A DNA stretch of 64,000 nucleotides from JAGXLC01 sp964585385 (GTDB lineage: Bacteria; Bacteroidota; Bacteroidia; Bacteroidales; UBA12077): assembly GCA_964585385.1 (NCBI GenBank), contig CAZPDP010000004.1, positions 1 to 64,000 on the forward strand. Direction: 5' to 3'. The notes below the pieces were generated by a model. The model was not told the DNA's origin, did no database searches, and saw nothing but the letters and a program-made list of their open reading frames with translations. The position numbers were made by a program, and so were the translations under genes. This document shows, piece after piece, positions 1-7,919 of the stretch (within the stretch, counting starts at the first letter, position 1; each line of letters opens with the position of its first letter).

Positions 1-55
1 GGAGACAGGAATAATTCTTGAACGGCGAAGCCCTCAACGAAGTTAATTATTCGGG
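1..55 (-). repeat. short palindromic intergenic repeat, copy 1 (longer form)
   Basis: On the minus strand it starts CCCGAATAATT and ends CCTGTCTCC, the same termini as the unit at 5697-5727, but with a longer centre (about 18-44). It touches the window edge, so it may extend further left. Confidence 0.45.
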
Positions 56-389
56 CTAAAGTAAAGAGTATAGATCGAATTATCCTTCAATATAGTTTTT
101 ATTTCACTTATCATTAGCCCCTCCCCAGAATTCTTCACACGGTGTCTTTAGGCAACACGAAGTACAGAAAAACCCAAACCAATGGCTTTTTGAAAGCTAT
201 GGGAGGCTTCTTCTTTTTTTCTAAACCACCATATAACCCAGCCTTACGAGAAAATAAGCTTTTTCTTGATTCAAGCTCAAAAGAATTAATAAACCAATTA
301 ATAAGTTAATAATTTGAACATCAAACTATTTTGCTTTTGAATTGTTTTGTGTGTGAGAAAACATTTAAAACCAAAAAAGCAATAGAATT
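1..389. other. intergenic region with a dispersed repeat unit
   Basis: All three forward frames close within the first 50 bases, so no upstream gene can be seen. Bases 1-55 hold a repeat whose ends match, in inverted orientation, a shorter unit at 5697-5727. Around 195-222 a weak, imperfect hairpin precedes a T-rich run and could be the terminator of a gene to the left of the window. The stretch before the gene at 390 is AT-rich, and I find no exact TAnnTTTG promoter box in it. Confidence 0.5.
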
Positions 390-866
390 ATGAAATCTAA
401 AAGTATCGTATTATCACTCGTTTTTACGGCCATACTTTTTATGGCGCAAACCAATAAAGCCAACGCGCACTGTGAAATTCCCTGCGGAATTTATGGCGAT
501 TCACTTAGAATTGACCTGATTGAAGAGCATATCAGGACAGTAGAGAAATCCATGAACAAAATCAATGAACTCTCCAATGCAGAGGATAAGAATTATAACC
601 AACTGGTCCGCTGGATAGATAACAAAGAAGACCATGCGAACAAAATACAGGATATAGTAAGTCAATATTTCCTGCATCAGCGAATCAAGCCTGTCGATCC
701 GGAAAATGAGGCGGCCTATGAAAAGTATGTAAAACATTTAAGTCTGTTGCATGAAATACTTGTTTATGCTATGAAAGCTAAACAAACAACTGACTTAAAA
801 TATATAGACAAACTGCGCGAAACGGTGGATAAGTTTGAAGATGCGTATTTTCACTCGCATGATTAA
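390..866 (+). CDS. sodN: nickel superoxide dismutase, Sec-exported precursor
   Basis: The enzyme converts superoxide to oxygen and hydrogen peroxide at a single nickel ion. Residues 27-35 read HCEIPCGIY, the Ni-hook of this family, which binds nickel through the His N-terminus, its imidazole, and Cys2 and Cys6. The hook follows directly on a Sec-type signal peptide (residues 1-26: basic start, hydrophobic core, ending ANA), so signal peptidase would expose the ligand His as residue 1. Most Ni-SODs instead carry a short propeptide removed by a dedicated protease, usually SodX; no such gene is adjacent. The remaining 132 residues look all-helical, as expected of the four-helix bundle, including a conserved stretch near RWIDNKEDHANK. 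Hook position 3 is Glu where Asp is usual. Family assignment is firm from the hook; periplasmic location is inferred. Confidence 0.9.
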   Translation: MKSKSIVLSLVFTAILFMAQTNKANAHCEIPCGIYGDSLRIDLIEEHIRTVEKSMNKINELSNAEDKNYNQLVRWIDNKEDHANKIQDIVSQYFLHQRIKPVDPENEAAYEKYVKHLSLLHEILVYAMKAKQTTDLKYIDKLRETVDKFEDAYFHSHD

Positions 867-875
867 AGAAATGAT

Positions 876-903
876 TTGCCGCTAATTCGCGAATTAGCGG
901 CAA
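876..903. terminator. 28-base perfect palindrome between convergent genes
   Basis: Fourteen bases starting TTGCCGCTAATTCG are followed at once by their exact reverse complement. The palindrome lies between the stop of sodN and the stop of the convergent radical SAM gene, two bases from the latter. There is no T-run on either side, so if it terminates transcription it is not a classic intrinsic terminator. A protein-binding site or mRNA-stabilising hairpin is equally possible. Confidence 0.5.
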
Positions 904-905
904 TC

Positions 906-2006
906 TTATCCCTGTATTTCGACATTTGTAAGTCCCACTCTTTTTGCATGCTGTATGGCATCGTAATACTCGCGGTTGGTTATTCCCCTTGAAATCTTTG
1001 GATACTGTTTTGCTTTGTAAGTAGGTCTGTACTGAGACATCAGGTTAATGTAAGTATTCCTGGGTAAGTTATCAGCTATCCAGCTCAGCACTTCAGGCGT
1101 TCCACTCACGTTATTAGGCATTACCAGGTGGCGTATCATCAAACCGCTATACATTTTACCACCCTCACCAGGTTTAGCAACCCCTACCTGGCGATGCATC
1201 TCTTTTAATGCTGCTTTCGCCCTTTCCGGGTAATCTTCTGCATCGCTGGAATATTTTGCGGCCATTGCACCATCTGCATACTTAAAATCGGGTAGATAGA
1301 TGTCTACTACTCCATCCAGCAACCGAAGTGTTTCCACTTTCTCGTACCCACTGGAATTGTATACCAGCGGCAATCTCAGTCCCTGATCTGCAGCAAGATC
1401 AAGCGCTTCTACAATATGCGGAATATAATGGGTGGGAGTAACTACATTGATGTTTTCAGTGCCAATTTCCTGTAGTTTTAGCATCATGGCCGCAAGATCA
1501 TTTATAGTTCGTTTCTGACCCTGACCTAAAACACTAACTTCATAGTTGATACAGAATACACACCGAAGGCTGCAATGGGTGAAAAAGATGGTTCCTGAAC
1601 CTCCATCTGCTACCAGCGGATCTTCTTCTCCAAAGTGAGGGTGAAAAGAGGAAACCTCTAGGTCTGATGTTGATCCACAATCGCCTTTCTGGCCGTCCAA
1701 TCTTCTTTTTTCACATTCCCTGGGGCAAATGTCACAGATATCCATCATCTGCCAGAGAATCTCTCCTCTTCTTTTTAATTCACCGGATTTGTGGAGTTTC
1801 AGATACCTGGGTTCAAAAGCTTTTCGAGTCATGGGTTCCGGCATTTTTAGATTACGGTTGTTAAAATTAAAAAAGAAAGACATATTCCGGTCTATCAATA
1901 CCGAAAAAACAGAAGGAATCGCTAAAATAGAAAGTGAATACGTTGAGAGGCGTTTTAAAAAATTCCTCCGGGCAGTTTTATGTTGTATTTCCTTTTCATT
2001 TATCAT
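906..2006 (-). CDS. radical SAM protein of the PflA/PflX-like group with a Tat-like leader
   Basis: A 366-residue radical SAM enzyme resembling the activating-enzyme-like family COG1313. The SAM-binding iron-sulfur motif is CX3CX2C at Cys145, Cys149 and Cys152. An upstream cysteine group (91, 94, 98, 110; CDICPREC and a later DCG) is typical of this family and may hold a second metal site. The N-terminus has an RRNFLKR motif at 13-19 followed by about 20 mostly hydrophobic residues, matching a twin-arginine leader but without a clear AxA cleavage site. A radical SAM protein outside the cytoplasm would be unusual, so it may only be membrane-anchored. The substrate is unknown. It converges on sodN; no shared operon is visible. 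Confidence 0.75.
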   Translation of the reverse strand: MINEKEIQHKTARRNFLKRLSTYSLSILAIPSVFSVLIDRNMSFFFNFNNRNLKMPEPMTRKAFEPRYLKLHKSGELKRRGEILWQMMDICDICPRECEKRRLDGQKGDCGSTSDLEVSSFHPHFGEEDPLVADGGSGTIFFTHCSLRCVFCINYEVSVLGQGQKRTINDLAAMMLKLQEIGTENINVVTPTHYIPHIVEALDLAADQGLRLPLVYNSSGYEKVETLRLLDGVVDIYLPDFKYADGAMAAKYSSDAEDYPERAKAALKEMHRQVGVAKPGEGGKMYSGLMIRHLVMPNNVSGTPEVLSWIADNLPRNTYINLMSQYRPTYKAKQYPKISRGITNREYYDAIQHAKRVGLTNVEIQG

Positions 2007-2046
2007 ATCGTAATATATAAAACGGAAAAAAGGTTAGTTCTAATAT

Positions 2047-2080
2047 AAAAAAAAAGCCACCCTGTGAAAGGTGGCTTAAA
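2047..2080 (-). terminator. intrinsic terminator after the M16 peptidase pair
   Basis: The stem AGCCACC (2055-2061) pairs with GGTGGCT (2070-2076) around an eight-base loop. On the minus strand it is followed by a run of about nine T. An A/T-rich flank on the other side makes it possibly bidirectional, which would also suit transcripts coming the other way. Confidence 0.85.
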
Positions 2081-2099
2081 AAAATAGTTAACGGCAATT

Positions 2100-4178
2100 T
2101 TAATTTTTGAAAAAACCTTCTTCAAATCCAGGGTTAACCTCAATATTCTTAGCTTTCATAGTCATATTCTGCATTCCGCTTATTTCGATTGTAAATGGAA
2201 ATTTTACACCATTTATTTCTTGGTAATCAGAAAATTGCTGAACCTGGGTCATTTCATTTCCCTGAGAAGAAATGGTTTGTTGAGATTTAACTTTTAGTCC
2301 TGTTTCCTTGTCAAAAAAATCGTAATGTTTGTTCCCGTTAGCGTGAACAACTTTCATCTTATAAGCGTCCTCGCCATTTACTTTTTCAATACCAACAAGT
2401 TCTGTCTCAACGCCTAACTCATCGTAACGCAAGAATTTGTGCATCTTCGATTCATATTTCAGTCTTTCAAGTTGTTCTCCCTGCAGTTCCTGTTCCTGAC
2501 CCATTCCGACCATTTTCCCTTTCTCTCCGTCAAAAACCTGCTTTTGCATTACATTCCCATTCATAAGCATTTCCATCTTATACTTATCAGGCTTTTGTTG
2601 GTATATACGGGATTCGATTTCCTGCCCCCGCATATTAATGGTATAAACCTGCTTAAGACCTTTAATAGATTGAATGGCTTTCTTTCCACCTAAAGCCTCA
2701 ATATAGTTATCGATTACTTCCTCTGCTGTCATATCTCCCATATCAGTCGTGGAAGCTTCAATAGGATTGCCGTACTTGTCGAAAATTTCAATTTGCTCGT
2801 CTGCATCAAATTGCTTAAGCTTATCTTCAACTTCCTTCTGATTCCCAACTACCAGCACAATAGATTCGTCCGGTTTGATATATTTTTGGGCTGTTTCCTT
2901 AACTTCTTCAATTGTAATTTCCTCCACTTTTTTCAGATAATTGCTGTAGTAATCGGCCGGGAGATCATAACGCATCAAATTAAGGGTGTATCTTGAATAA
3001 GACCTGGGGTCTTCCATATCTCTGGCAAACTGACCATAAATTACATTTTTAACCAGATCAAGGTGCTCTTTATCCACTTCCTCATTGCGAATTCTTTTCA
3101 TTTCCCTGATAAATTCTGTAACAGCACTGTCTGTTATCTCACCCTTCACCTCAGCTTGTGCATTAAAATGCCCTAAATATGGATCATTAGACAAGCTTGA
3201 ATAGGCTCCGTATGTATATCCTTTATCTTCACGGAGGTTCTGCATAAGATAAGCAGAAAAGCCACCGCCGCCGAGTATATGATTTGTAACCCTTGCCTTT
3301 ATGGCATCTTCATCGCCAGGCTTAAGTTCTACAGGATAGTTTATAGAAATTACAGACTGAACAGCATCGTCTTTGTTAACAAGCGCTACCCGTCTGCCTT
3401 CGCTCATTTCAGGAAAATCGTACTTATGTTCAGGTACTTCGCCCTGCTCCCAGGATGCAAAATACTTATTTGCAGCCTTTTTAGCTTCATCCATAGTTAT
3501 ATCACCTGAAATCACCAAATAGGATGTGTTAGGTTTGTAATACGTATTATAATAATCCAAAACCTTCTCCCTGGTAATATTCTTAATGGTTTCTTCCGTT
3601 TTCACCTCACCGTAAGGGTGATCTTTGAATCTTAGTTTTTTACCCACTCTTCTTGCAATGGATGATGCATTTGTCTTTTGCTGTGCCAGTGAGGATATTT
3701 CATTCTGCTTCAGTTTTTTCAGCTCTTCCTCAGGGAAGGTTGGATTGATAAGCACATCAGCCAGAATTTCCAACATATGGTCTTTATTACTCTTTAGTAC
3801 GCTGGCATATATACCATTCGTATAAGTATAAAGATTTGCCCCAATGTAATCAATGGCTTCATCAATTTCTGCTTTAGTTCGGTTTTCTGTACCATTTCTG
3901 AGTAACTGGCCTGTGGCATTCACATATCCTACAGCGTCATTTTCTTTGACAGGATCAACATCAACTGCCAGCTGAAAATAAACCATAGGAACCTCATGGT
4001 TTTCGGCAACGATTACCTGCAAACCATTATCCAGTGTAAATGTACTGGGCTTTTTAATTTCGATTTCCGGTGCAGGTTTGGCTTTTGGCGGTTTACTCCT
4101 GTCTAGCTGAGCATTTGCTGAAAAGCTCAGGAAGATCAAGATTGAAAGAAATGGTATAATAAATTTTATTGTTCTCAT
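2100..4178 (-). CDS. M16 family peptidase homolog lacking the zinc motif, with C-terminal extension
   Basis: Secreted M16-type (insulinase-like) protein. Where active members have HxxEH, this one reads NATGQ, so it should be a non-catalytic partner, as in two-subunit M16 enzymes in which one chain carries zinc and the other substrate-binding elements. Two M16 halves occupy roughly residues 45-455. About 210 further residues (from DMTAEEVIDNYIEALGG) resemble LolA/lipoprotein-carrier-like domains; that match is by general look only. I chose the start at 4178 because it begins the signal peptide cleanly (MRTIKF...SANAQ); an in-frame ATG at 4196 adds six residues. The catalytic partner lies immediately upstream, which suggests coupled expression. 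Confidence 0.85.
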   Translation of the reverse strand: MRTIKFIIPFLSILIFLSFSANAQLDRSKPPKAKPAPEIEIKKPSTFTLDNGLQVIVAENHEVPMVYFQLAVDVDPVKENDAVGYVNATGQLLRNGTENRTKAEIDEAIDYIGANLYTYTNGIYASVLKSNKDHMLEILADVLINPTFPEEELKKLKQNEISSLAQQKTNASSIARRVGKKLRFKDHPYGEVKTEETIKNITREKVLDYYNTYYKPNTSYLVISGDITMDEAKKAANKYFASWEQGEVPEHKYDFPEMSEGRRVALVNKDDAVQSVISINYPVELKPGDEDAIKARVTNHILGGGGFSAYLMQNLREDKGYTYGAYSSLSNDPYLGHFNAQAEVKGEITDSAVTEFIREMKRIRNEEVDKEHLDLVKNVIYGQFARDMEDPRSYSRYTLNLMRYDLPADYYSNYLKKVEEITIEEVKETAQKYIKPDESIVLVVGNQKEVEDKLKQFDADEQIEIFDKYGNPIEASTTDMGDMTAEEVIDNYIEALGGKKAIQSIKGLKQVYTINMRGQEIESRIYQQKPDKYKMEMLMNGNVMQKQVFDGEKGKMVGMGQEQELQGEQLERLKYESKMHKFLRYDELGVETELVGIEKVNGEDAYKMKVVHANGNKHYDFFDKETGLKVKSQQTISSQGNEMTQVQQFSDYQEINGVKFPFTIEISGMQNMTMKAKNIEVNPGFEEGFFKN

Positions 4179-4203
4179 AACAATTGGTTTTAACATTTAA
4201 TGT

Positions 4204-5538
4204 TTATTTACTTGTTTTTTCTGATTCAGGAAGATAGTAAAGTACCACGCGGTTATCGGTTCTGAAGTATTTATTGGCAACACGCTTAATATCCTCTTTT
4301 GTAACATTCTGATACTTCTCAATCTTGGTGTTTACCAGATTGGCATTTTTATGGTAAGTATAATTGGCTGCAAGATTTCTTGCGCGGCTGCTAATGGTTG
4401 CATTACTACTTACCAGATTGCTTTTAAACTGATTTTTCAGCTTTTCCATTTCCCTGTCCGTTATCAACTCTTCCTGAACTTTAACAACTTCCTCATTTAA
4501 AGCTTTTTCAAGGGCCTTAGGATCTTTTCCTACATTAGGAATGGCAAAGACAAAATTAAGCCCTGGATGCTCATAAGGGAATGGAAATGTCATCACCTGC
4601 ATAGCCAGTTCTTTTTCGTCCACCAGTGTTTTATAGAGCCTTGAACTTTCACCCTCAGAAAGAAGTGAATTCAGCATTTCAACGGCATAGAAATCATCGG
4701 TTCCCATAGCCGGGGTATGATAGGCCATGAAAATAGCTGGCAAACGGATATTGTCATAAACAGTATCCCTGATTTCTTTATTTTTGATGGGTTCATTGGG
4801 CTCAGGTCTGGGTATATCATATTCTCCTTTCGGAATACCAGCAAAATATTTTTCTACGAATTTTTTAGCTTCATCGGAGTCAATATCACCGGCAATGGTT
4901 AATACTGCATTGTTAGGCACATAAAAAGTATCATAAAATTTCCTTACATCTTCAAAGGTGGCATTTCGGATATCTTCTTCTGAACCTATGGTTGTCCAGC
5001 GATAGGGATGCTTTTTAAAGGCTCTTTTCGAGATTTCAATCATCCATGTTCCGTATGGCTGGTTGTCGTAACGTTGTTTTTTCTCTTCAATTACAACCTT
5101 CTTCTGTGTTGCAATTCCCACAGAGTCGACCTTCGCATGAAGCATTCTTTCGGACTCCAGCCATAATCCTAGTTCCAGTTGATTCGAAGGCAATACTTCA
5201 TAATAAAATGTGCGATCACTAGATGTGCTGGCATTTAGTGTGCCACCCGCCTTTTCAACATATTCTGAATATTCATGCCGGTCAATATATTTCGAACCTT
5301 CGAACATCAAATGTTCAAAAAAGTGTGCAAAACCTTTCTTATCAGGCTGTTCATTCTTTGAACCGACATGATACATCACAGTTACAGTAACGATTGGGGT
5401 TGAATGATCTTCATGTAAAATAACATGCAATCCATTATCCAGATCAAACTCCTCAAATTCTATCTTCATAGGCTGGGCACATACAGTACCAATACCCAGA
5501 AGACTCAGAAAAAAGATAAAATACAATTGTTTTTTCAT
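4204..5538 (-). CDS. M16 family zinc peptidase, catalytic subunit
   Basis: A 444-residue secreted zinc protease. A signal peptide covers about residues 1-21 (ending VCA). The inverted zinc motif HFFEH is at residues 72-76, and the third zinc ligand is Glu151 or Glu152 in VVIEEKKQ, at the usual distance of about 76 residues. The second half has the R/Y region expected in the C-terminal M16 domain. It is followed within about 25 bases by the zinc-less homolog, so the two probably form a heterodimer in the periplasm or at the outer membrane that degrades peptides. The natural substrate cannot be read from sequence. Confidence 0.9.
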   Translation of the reverse strand: MKKQLYFIFFLSLLGIGTVCAQPMKIEFEEFDLDNGLHVILHEDHSTPIVTVTVMYHVGSKNEQPDKKGFAHFFEHLMFEGSKYIDRHEYSEYVEKAGGTLNASTSSDRTFYYEVLPSNQLELGLWLESERMLHAKVDSVGIATQKKVVIEEKKQRYDNQPYGTWMIEISKRAFKKHPYRWTTIGSEEDIRNATFEDVRKFYDTFYVPNNAVLTIAGDIDSDEAKKFVEKYFAGIPKGEYDIPRPEPNEPIKNKEIRDTVYDNIRLPAIFMAYHTPAMGTDDFYAVEMLNSLLSEGESSRLYKTLVDEKELAMQVMTFPFPYEHPGLNFVFAIPNVGKDPKALEKALNEEVVKVQEELITDREMEKLKNQFKSNLVSSNATISSRARNLAANYTYHKNANLVNTKIEKYQNVTKEDIKRVANKYFRTDNRVVLYYLPESEKTSK

Positions 5539-5696
5539 TTCAAACTGAATTTTTAGGGTTAACTATTAAGTATAATTAGTTGCTAAGAAAAAGCAATTAT
5601 TACAAATGAAGTCATTAATTTCTTCAGGCTTCTATAAATGATTCACGAAACTACCATTTTTTAAACTTTCAGCAAAATCCCCCTCCTTCTTTTTAA

Positions 5697-5727
5697 CCCG
5701 AATAATTCATGAATTATCCCTATCTCC
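5697..5727 (+). repeat. short palindromic intergenic repeat, copy 2
   Basis: This unit begins CCCGAATAATT and ends TATCTCC around a perfect 16-base palindrome. Read on the other strand, its ends match the ends of the 55-base unit at 1-55: 15 of 17 at one end and 11 of 11 at the other. The copy at 1-55 carries about 25 extra central bases. Two copies within 6 kb, both intergenic, suggest a dispersed family. Confidence 0.5.
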
Positions 5728-5798
5728 GGTAACCGGTTTACTTATTCCCCTCTAACCCAATTTCCCTTTAAACCGTAACAAATAGCATTAAAATTATT

Positions 5799-5806
5799 TA
5801 GATTTG
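5799..5806 (+). promoter_or_regulatory. candidate -7 promoter box for superoxide reductase
   Basis: TAGATTTG matches the Bacteroidota -7 consensus TAnnTTTG exactly. No clear TTG lies 19-21 bases upstream. If used, it gives an untranslated leader of about 120 bases. Confidence 0.4.
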
Positions 5807-5935
5807 ATTTAAATTGAAACCTAGAAAGCTGACTATAAGCGGAATTTAAAAGTAAGGCGAAAAAATATTAATCTATCTGAAACCTTGGTTGTTTTAAAGA
5901 TGAAATGAAATCACAAATAAAAAGGAGACACAACT

Positions 5936-6331
5936 ATGACAAAATTTGGCGAAATGATTCAAAGCGCAAACTGGAAAGAAGAGAAACATGTTCCGGTAAT
6001 TGAATGTCCCGATAAAGTCGCTGCAGACGAAATGTTCCAGGTAAAAGCCTCACTTGGTAAAGAAATAACTCATCCGAACACTACTGAACACCACATTCGA
6101 TGGATTCAGCTTTATTTTAAACCTGAAGGGGATAAATTTGCTTATCAGATTGGTAATTATGAATTTACAGCACATGGCGAATCAGTAGAAGGAGCAAATG
6201 AAGGACCTGTTTATACCAATCATTCTGTGGTTACTGAATTCAAAACCAGGAAACCCGGCACCCTCACTGCAATGTCCTATTGCAACATCCATGGTTTATG
6301 GGAGAATTCAAAAGAAATTAAACTGAAGTAA
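5936..6331 (+). CDS. superoxide reductase (neelaredoxin / class II desulfoferrodoxin)
   Basis: It reduces superoxide to hydrogen peroxide at a mononuclear iron bound by four His and one Cys, without releasing oxygen, which suits anaerobes and microaerophiles. Visible ligands are His18 in EEKHVPVI, His46 in THPNT, His52 in TEHHI, and Cys116 and His119 in CNIHG; Glu16 is the usual sixth, labile ligand. The N-terminal desulforedoxin-type rubredoxin domain of class I proteins is absent, and the 131 residues fit the short class. No signal peptide, so cytoplasmic. An unusually clear AAGGAG ribosome site precedes the ATG. It stands alone between its own promoter region and a terminator, with no rubredoxin gene beside it. 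Confidence 0.93.
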   Translation: MTKFGEMIQSANWKEEKHVPVIECPDKVAADEMFQVKASLGKEITHPNTTEHHIRWIQLYFKPEGDKFAYQIGNYEFTAHGESVEGANEGPVYTNHSVVTEFKTRKPGTLTAMSYCNIHGLWENSKEIKLK

Positions 6332-6356
6332 CATTCTGACTTGTTAAACTTAGTAT

Positions 6357-6381
6357 GCCACTCGCAAGGGTGGCTTTTTTT
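6357..6381 (+). terminator. intrinsic terminator after superoxide reductase
   Basis: GCCAC pairs with GTGGC around a short loop and is followed by seven T on the plus strand. It lies 26 bases after the stop codon. Confidence 0.85.
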
Positions 6382-6456
6382 ATGCATTTATTTCTCTGAA
6401 AAGATTTTTTATTCACACTGAATTATCTAATATTTGCAATTCCTTTACGTTAATTA

Positions 6457-7905
6457 GTGAAAAAAGACCCGGTGAAAACAAAAAATTTCTTATATCCCTT
6501 GATTATACTCTTTACTTCCCTGCTGTTTATTTATTCATGTGAGGAAGAAGAATTTATAACCGGTTCATCTGCTAAACTCTCCTTTTCAACAGACACTGTG
6601 ACCTTCGATACCGTGTTTTCAACCATTGGCTCCACTACCAAACGTTTTACTGTAAAAAACCCACACGATAAATGGATAAAGATTTCATCCATTGAACTGG
6701 CCGGAAGAGAATCATCAGACTACAGGCTAAACATTAACGGTGTGCAGACAAATGCAATGAGGAATATAGAACTGAGGCCGGATGACAGCCTCTATATATT
6801 CGTGGAAGTAACCATAGACCCTAACGATGTAAACAATCCTTTGGTTAATAAAGATTCTGTGGTATTCACAACAAGTAACAATATTCAGGATGTTAAACTG
6901 ATTTCCTGGGGACAGGATGTGCATTTAATTGATGGTGAACTTTTGCAAAGCCGAACCTGGTCTGCAGACAAACCTTACCTCATTTACAATTCAGCCCTGC
7001 TGGACACAGGACAAACGCTGGAAATTCAACCAGGAGCGAACATTCATTTTCACAAAAACTCAGGCTTATACATAGCAGGTACAATTATCGCAGAAGGCAG
7101 TGCTGAAGAACCCATCATATTCCAGGGTGACAGACTGGAAGACGATTATGAACATATTCCGGGCCAATGGAATGGCATCAGGCTATTACCAGGAAGCAAA
7201 GAAAACCGGTTTAATTACACCGAAATTAAAAACGGCATATTCGGAATCTGGGTGGATACTCTTGCAAGCACAACAACACCTACTTTAACAATTTCCAATA
7301 CAAAAATCCAGCACATGACCTCCATCGGACTTTGGGCAAGAGGTTCGACTGTAGAAGCCAGCAACTGCCTCATTACAGATTGCGGTGATTATGCTGTAGC
7401 GCTTACCCTCGGTGGTGAGTACGAATTTTACCATACAACAATCGGAAATTACTGGAGCTCTTCTACCCGGACCACACCCTCCCTTCTTCTCAACAATTAT
7501 TACATTGATGAAAACGGTAACACTCAGCAACGACCTCTGGAAAAAGCACTTTTTGTAAACAGCATCATCTACGGAAACCAAACCAGTGAGATCGGCTTCG
7601 ACTTTGAAAGCGTTGCTTCTTTCAACTATACCTTTGATCACTGCCTGATAAAAATTGATCCCGAAACAGAAACCAACCCGGATCATTATAAATCAATCAT
7701 CAAAAATAAAAACCCCAAATTTGTCAACCCCTACAGGCCTGGATTCAATTATCAGCTTGATACTCTCTCTCCCGCTATTGGAGCAGCTAAGCAGCAGGCA
7801 GCCGAAATGTATCCCTTCGACCTGCTCAACAAAAGCCGAATAGCTGACGAAGCCCCAGACCTGGGAGCTTATGAGAGAATTCCCGGTTCGGGAGATGATG
7901 AGTAA
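6457..7905 (+). CDS. right-handed parallel beta-helix lipoprotein
   Basis: A 482-residue cell-envelope protein. The N-terminus is basic, then hydrophobic (about residues 11-26), and ends YSC|EEEE: a lipobox-like site with acidic residues after the Cys, often seen on Bacteroidota lipoproteins destined for the surface. Residues of about 170-360 have the turn-rich, G/N-rich spacing of right-handed beta-helix repeats, and the C-terminal LGAYE ending is common in this family. The family includes polysaccharide-binding or -degrading proteins and structural proteins; I see no catalytic signature. The start is GTG at 6457; a second GTG at 6472 is possible. It is followed after 14 bases by a secreted EEP-family gene, probably in one transcript. 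Confidence 0.75.
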   Translation: MKKDPVKTKNFLYPLIILFTSLLFIYSCEEEEFITGSSAKLSFSTDTVTFDTVFSTIGSTTKRFTVKNPHDKWIKISSIELAGRESSDYRLNINGVQTNAMRNIELRPDDSLYIFVEVTIDPNDVNNPLVNKDSVVFTTSNNIQDVKLISWGQDVHLIDGELLQSRTWSADKPYLIYNSALLDTGQTLEIQPGANIHFHKNSGLYIAGTIIAEGSAEEPIIFQGDRLEDDYEHIPGQWNGIRLLPGSKENRFNYTEIKNGIFGIWVDTLASTTTPTLTISNTKIQHMTSIGLWARGSTVEASNCLITDCGDYAVALTLGGEYEFYHTTIGNYWSSSTRTTPSLLLNNYYIDENGNTQQRPLEKALFVNSIIYGNQTSEIGFDFESVASFNYTFDHCLIKIDPETETNPDHYKSIIKNKNPKFVNPYRPGFNYQLDTLSPAIGAAKQQAAEMYPFDLLNKSRIADEAPDLGAYERIPGSGDDE

Positions 7906-7919
7906 AACTCTATTGAAAT

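Larger units (their letters stand above)
5539..5935. other. divergent intergenic region with palindrome and repeat
   Basis: This 397-base region separates the minus-strand M16 pair from the plus-strand superoxide reductase. It holds a 16-base perfect palindrome, ATAATTCATGAATTAT, at 5702-5717. This sits inside a 31-base unit (5697-5727) related to the repeat at 1-55. Just after it, CCGGTaACCGG (5727-5737) is a second small palindrome. A -7 box lies at 5799-5806. No ORF here looks coding. Confidence 0.6.

Noticed and set aside
195..222. Terminator of a gene to the left of the window
   Set aside because: The stem is imperfect (about 5 of 7 pairs) and no upstream coding frame is visible, so I did not list it as a feature.
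5702..5717. Palindrome as a superoxide-reductase operator
   Set aside because: It is part of a dispersed repeat unit and lies about 80 bases upstream of the promoter box, so a specific operator role is not supported.
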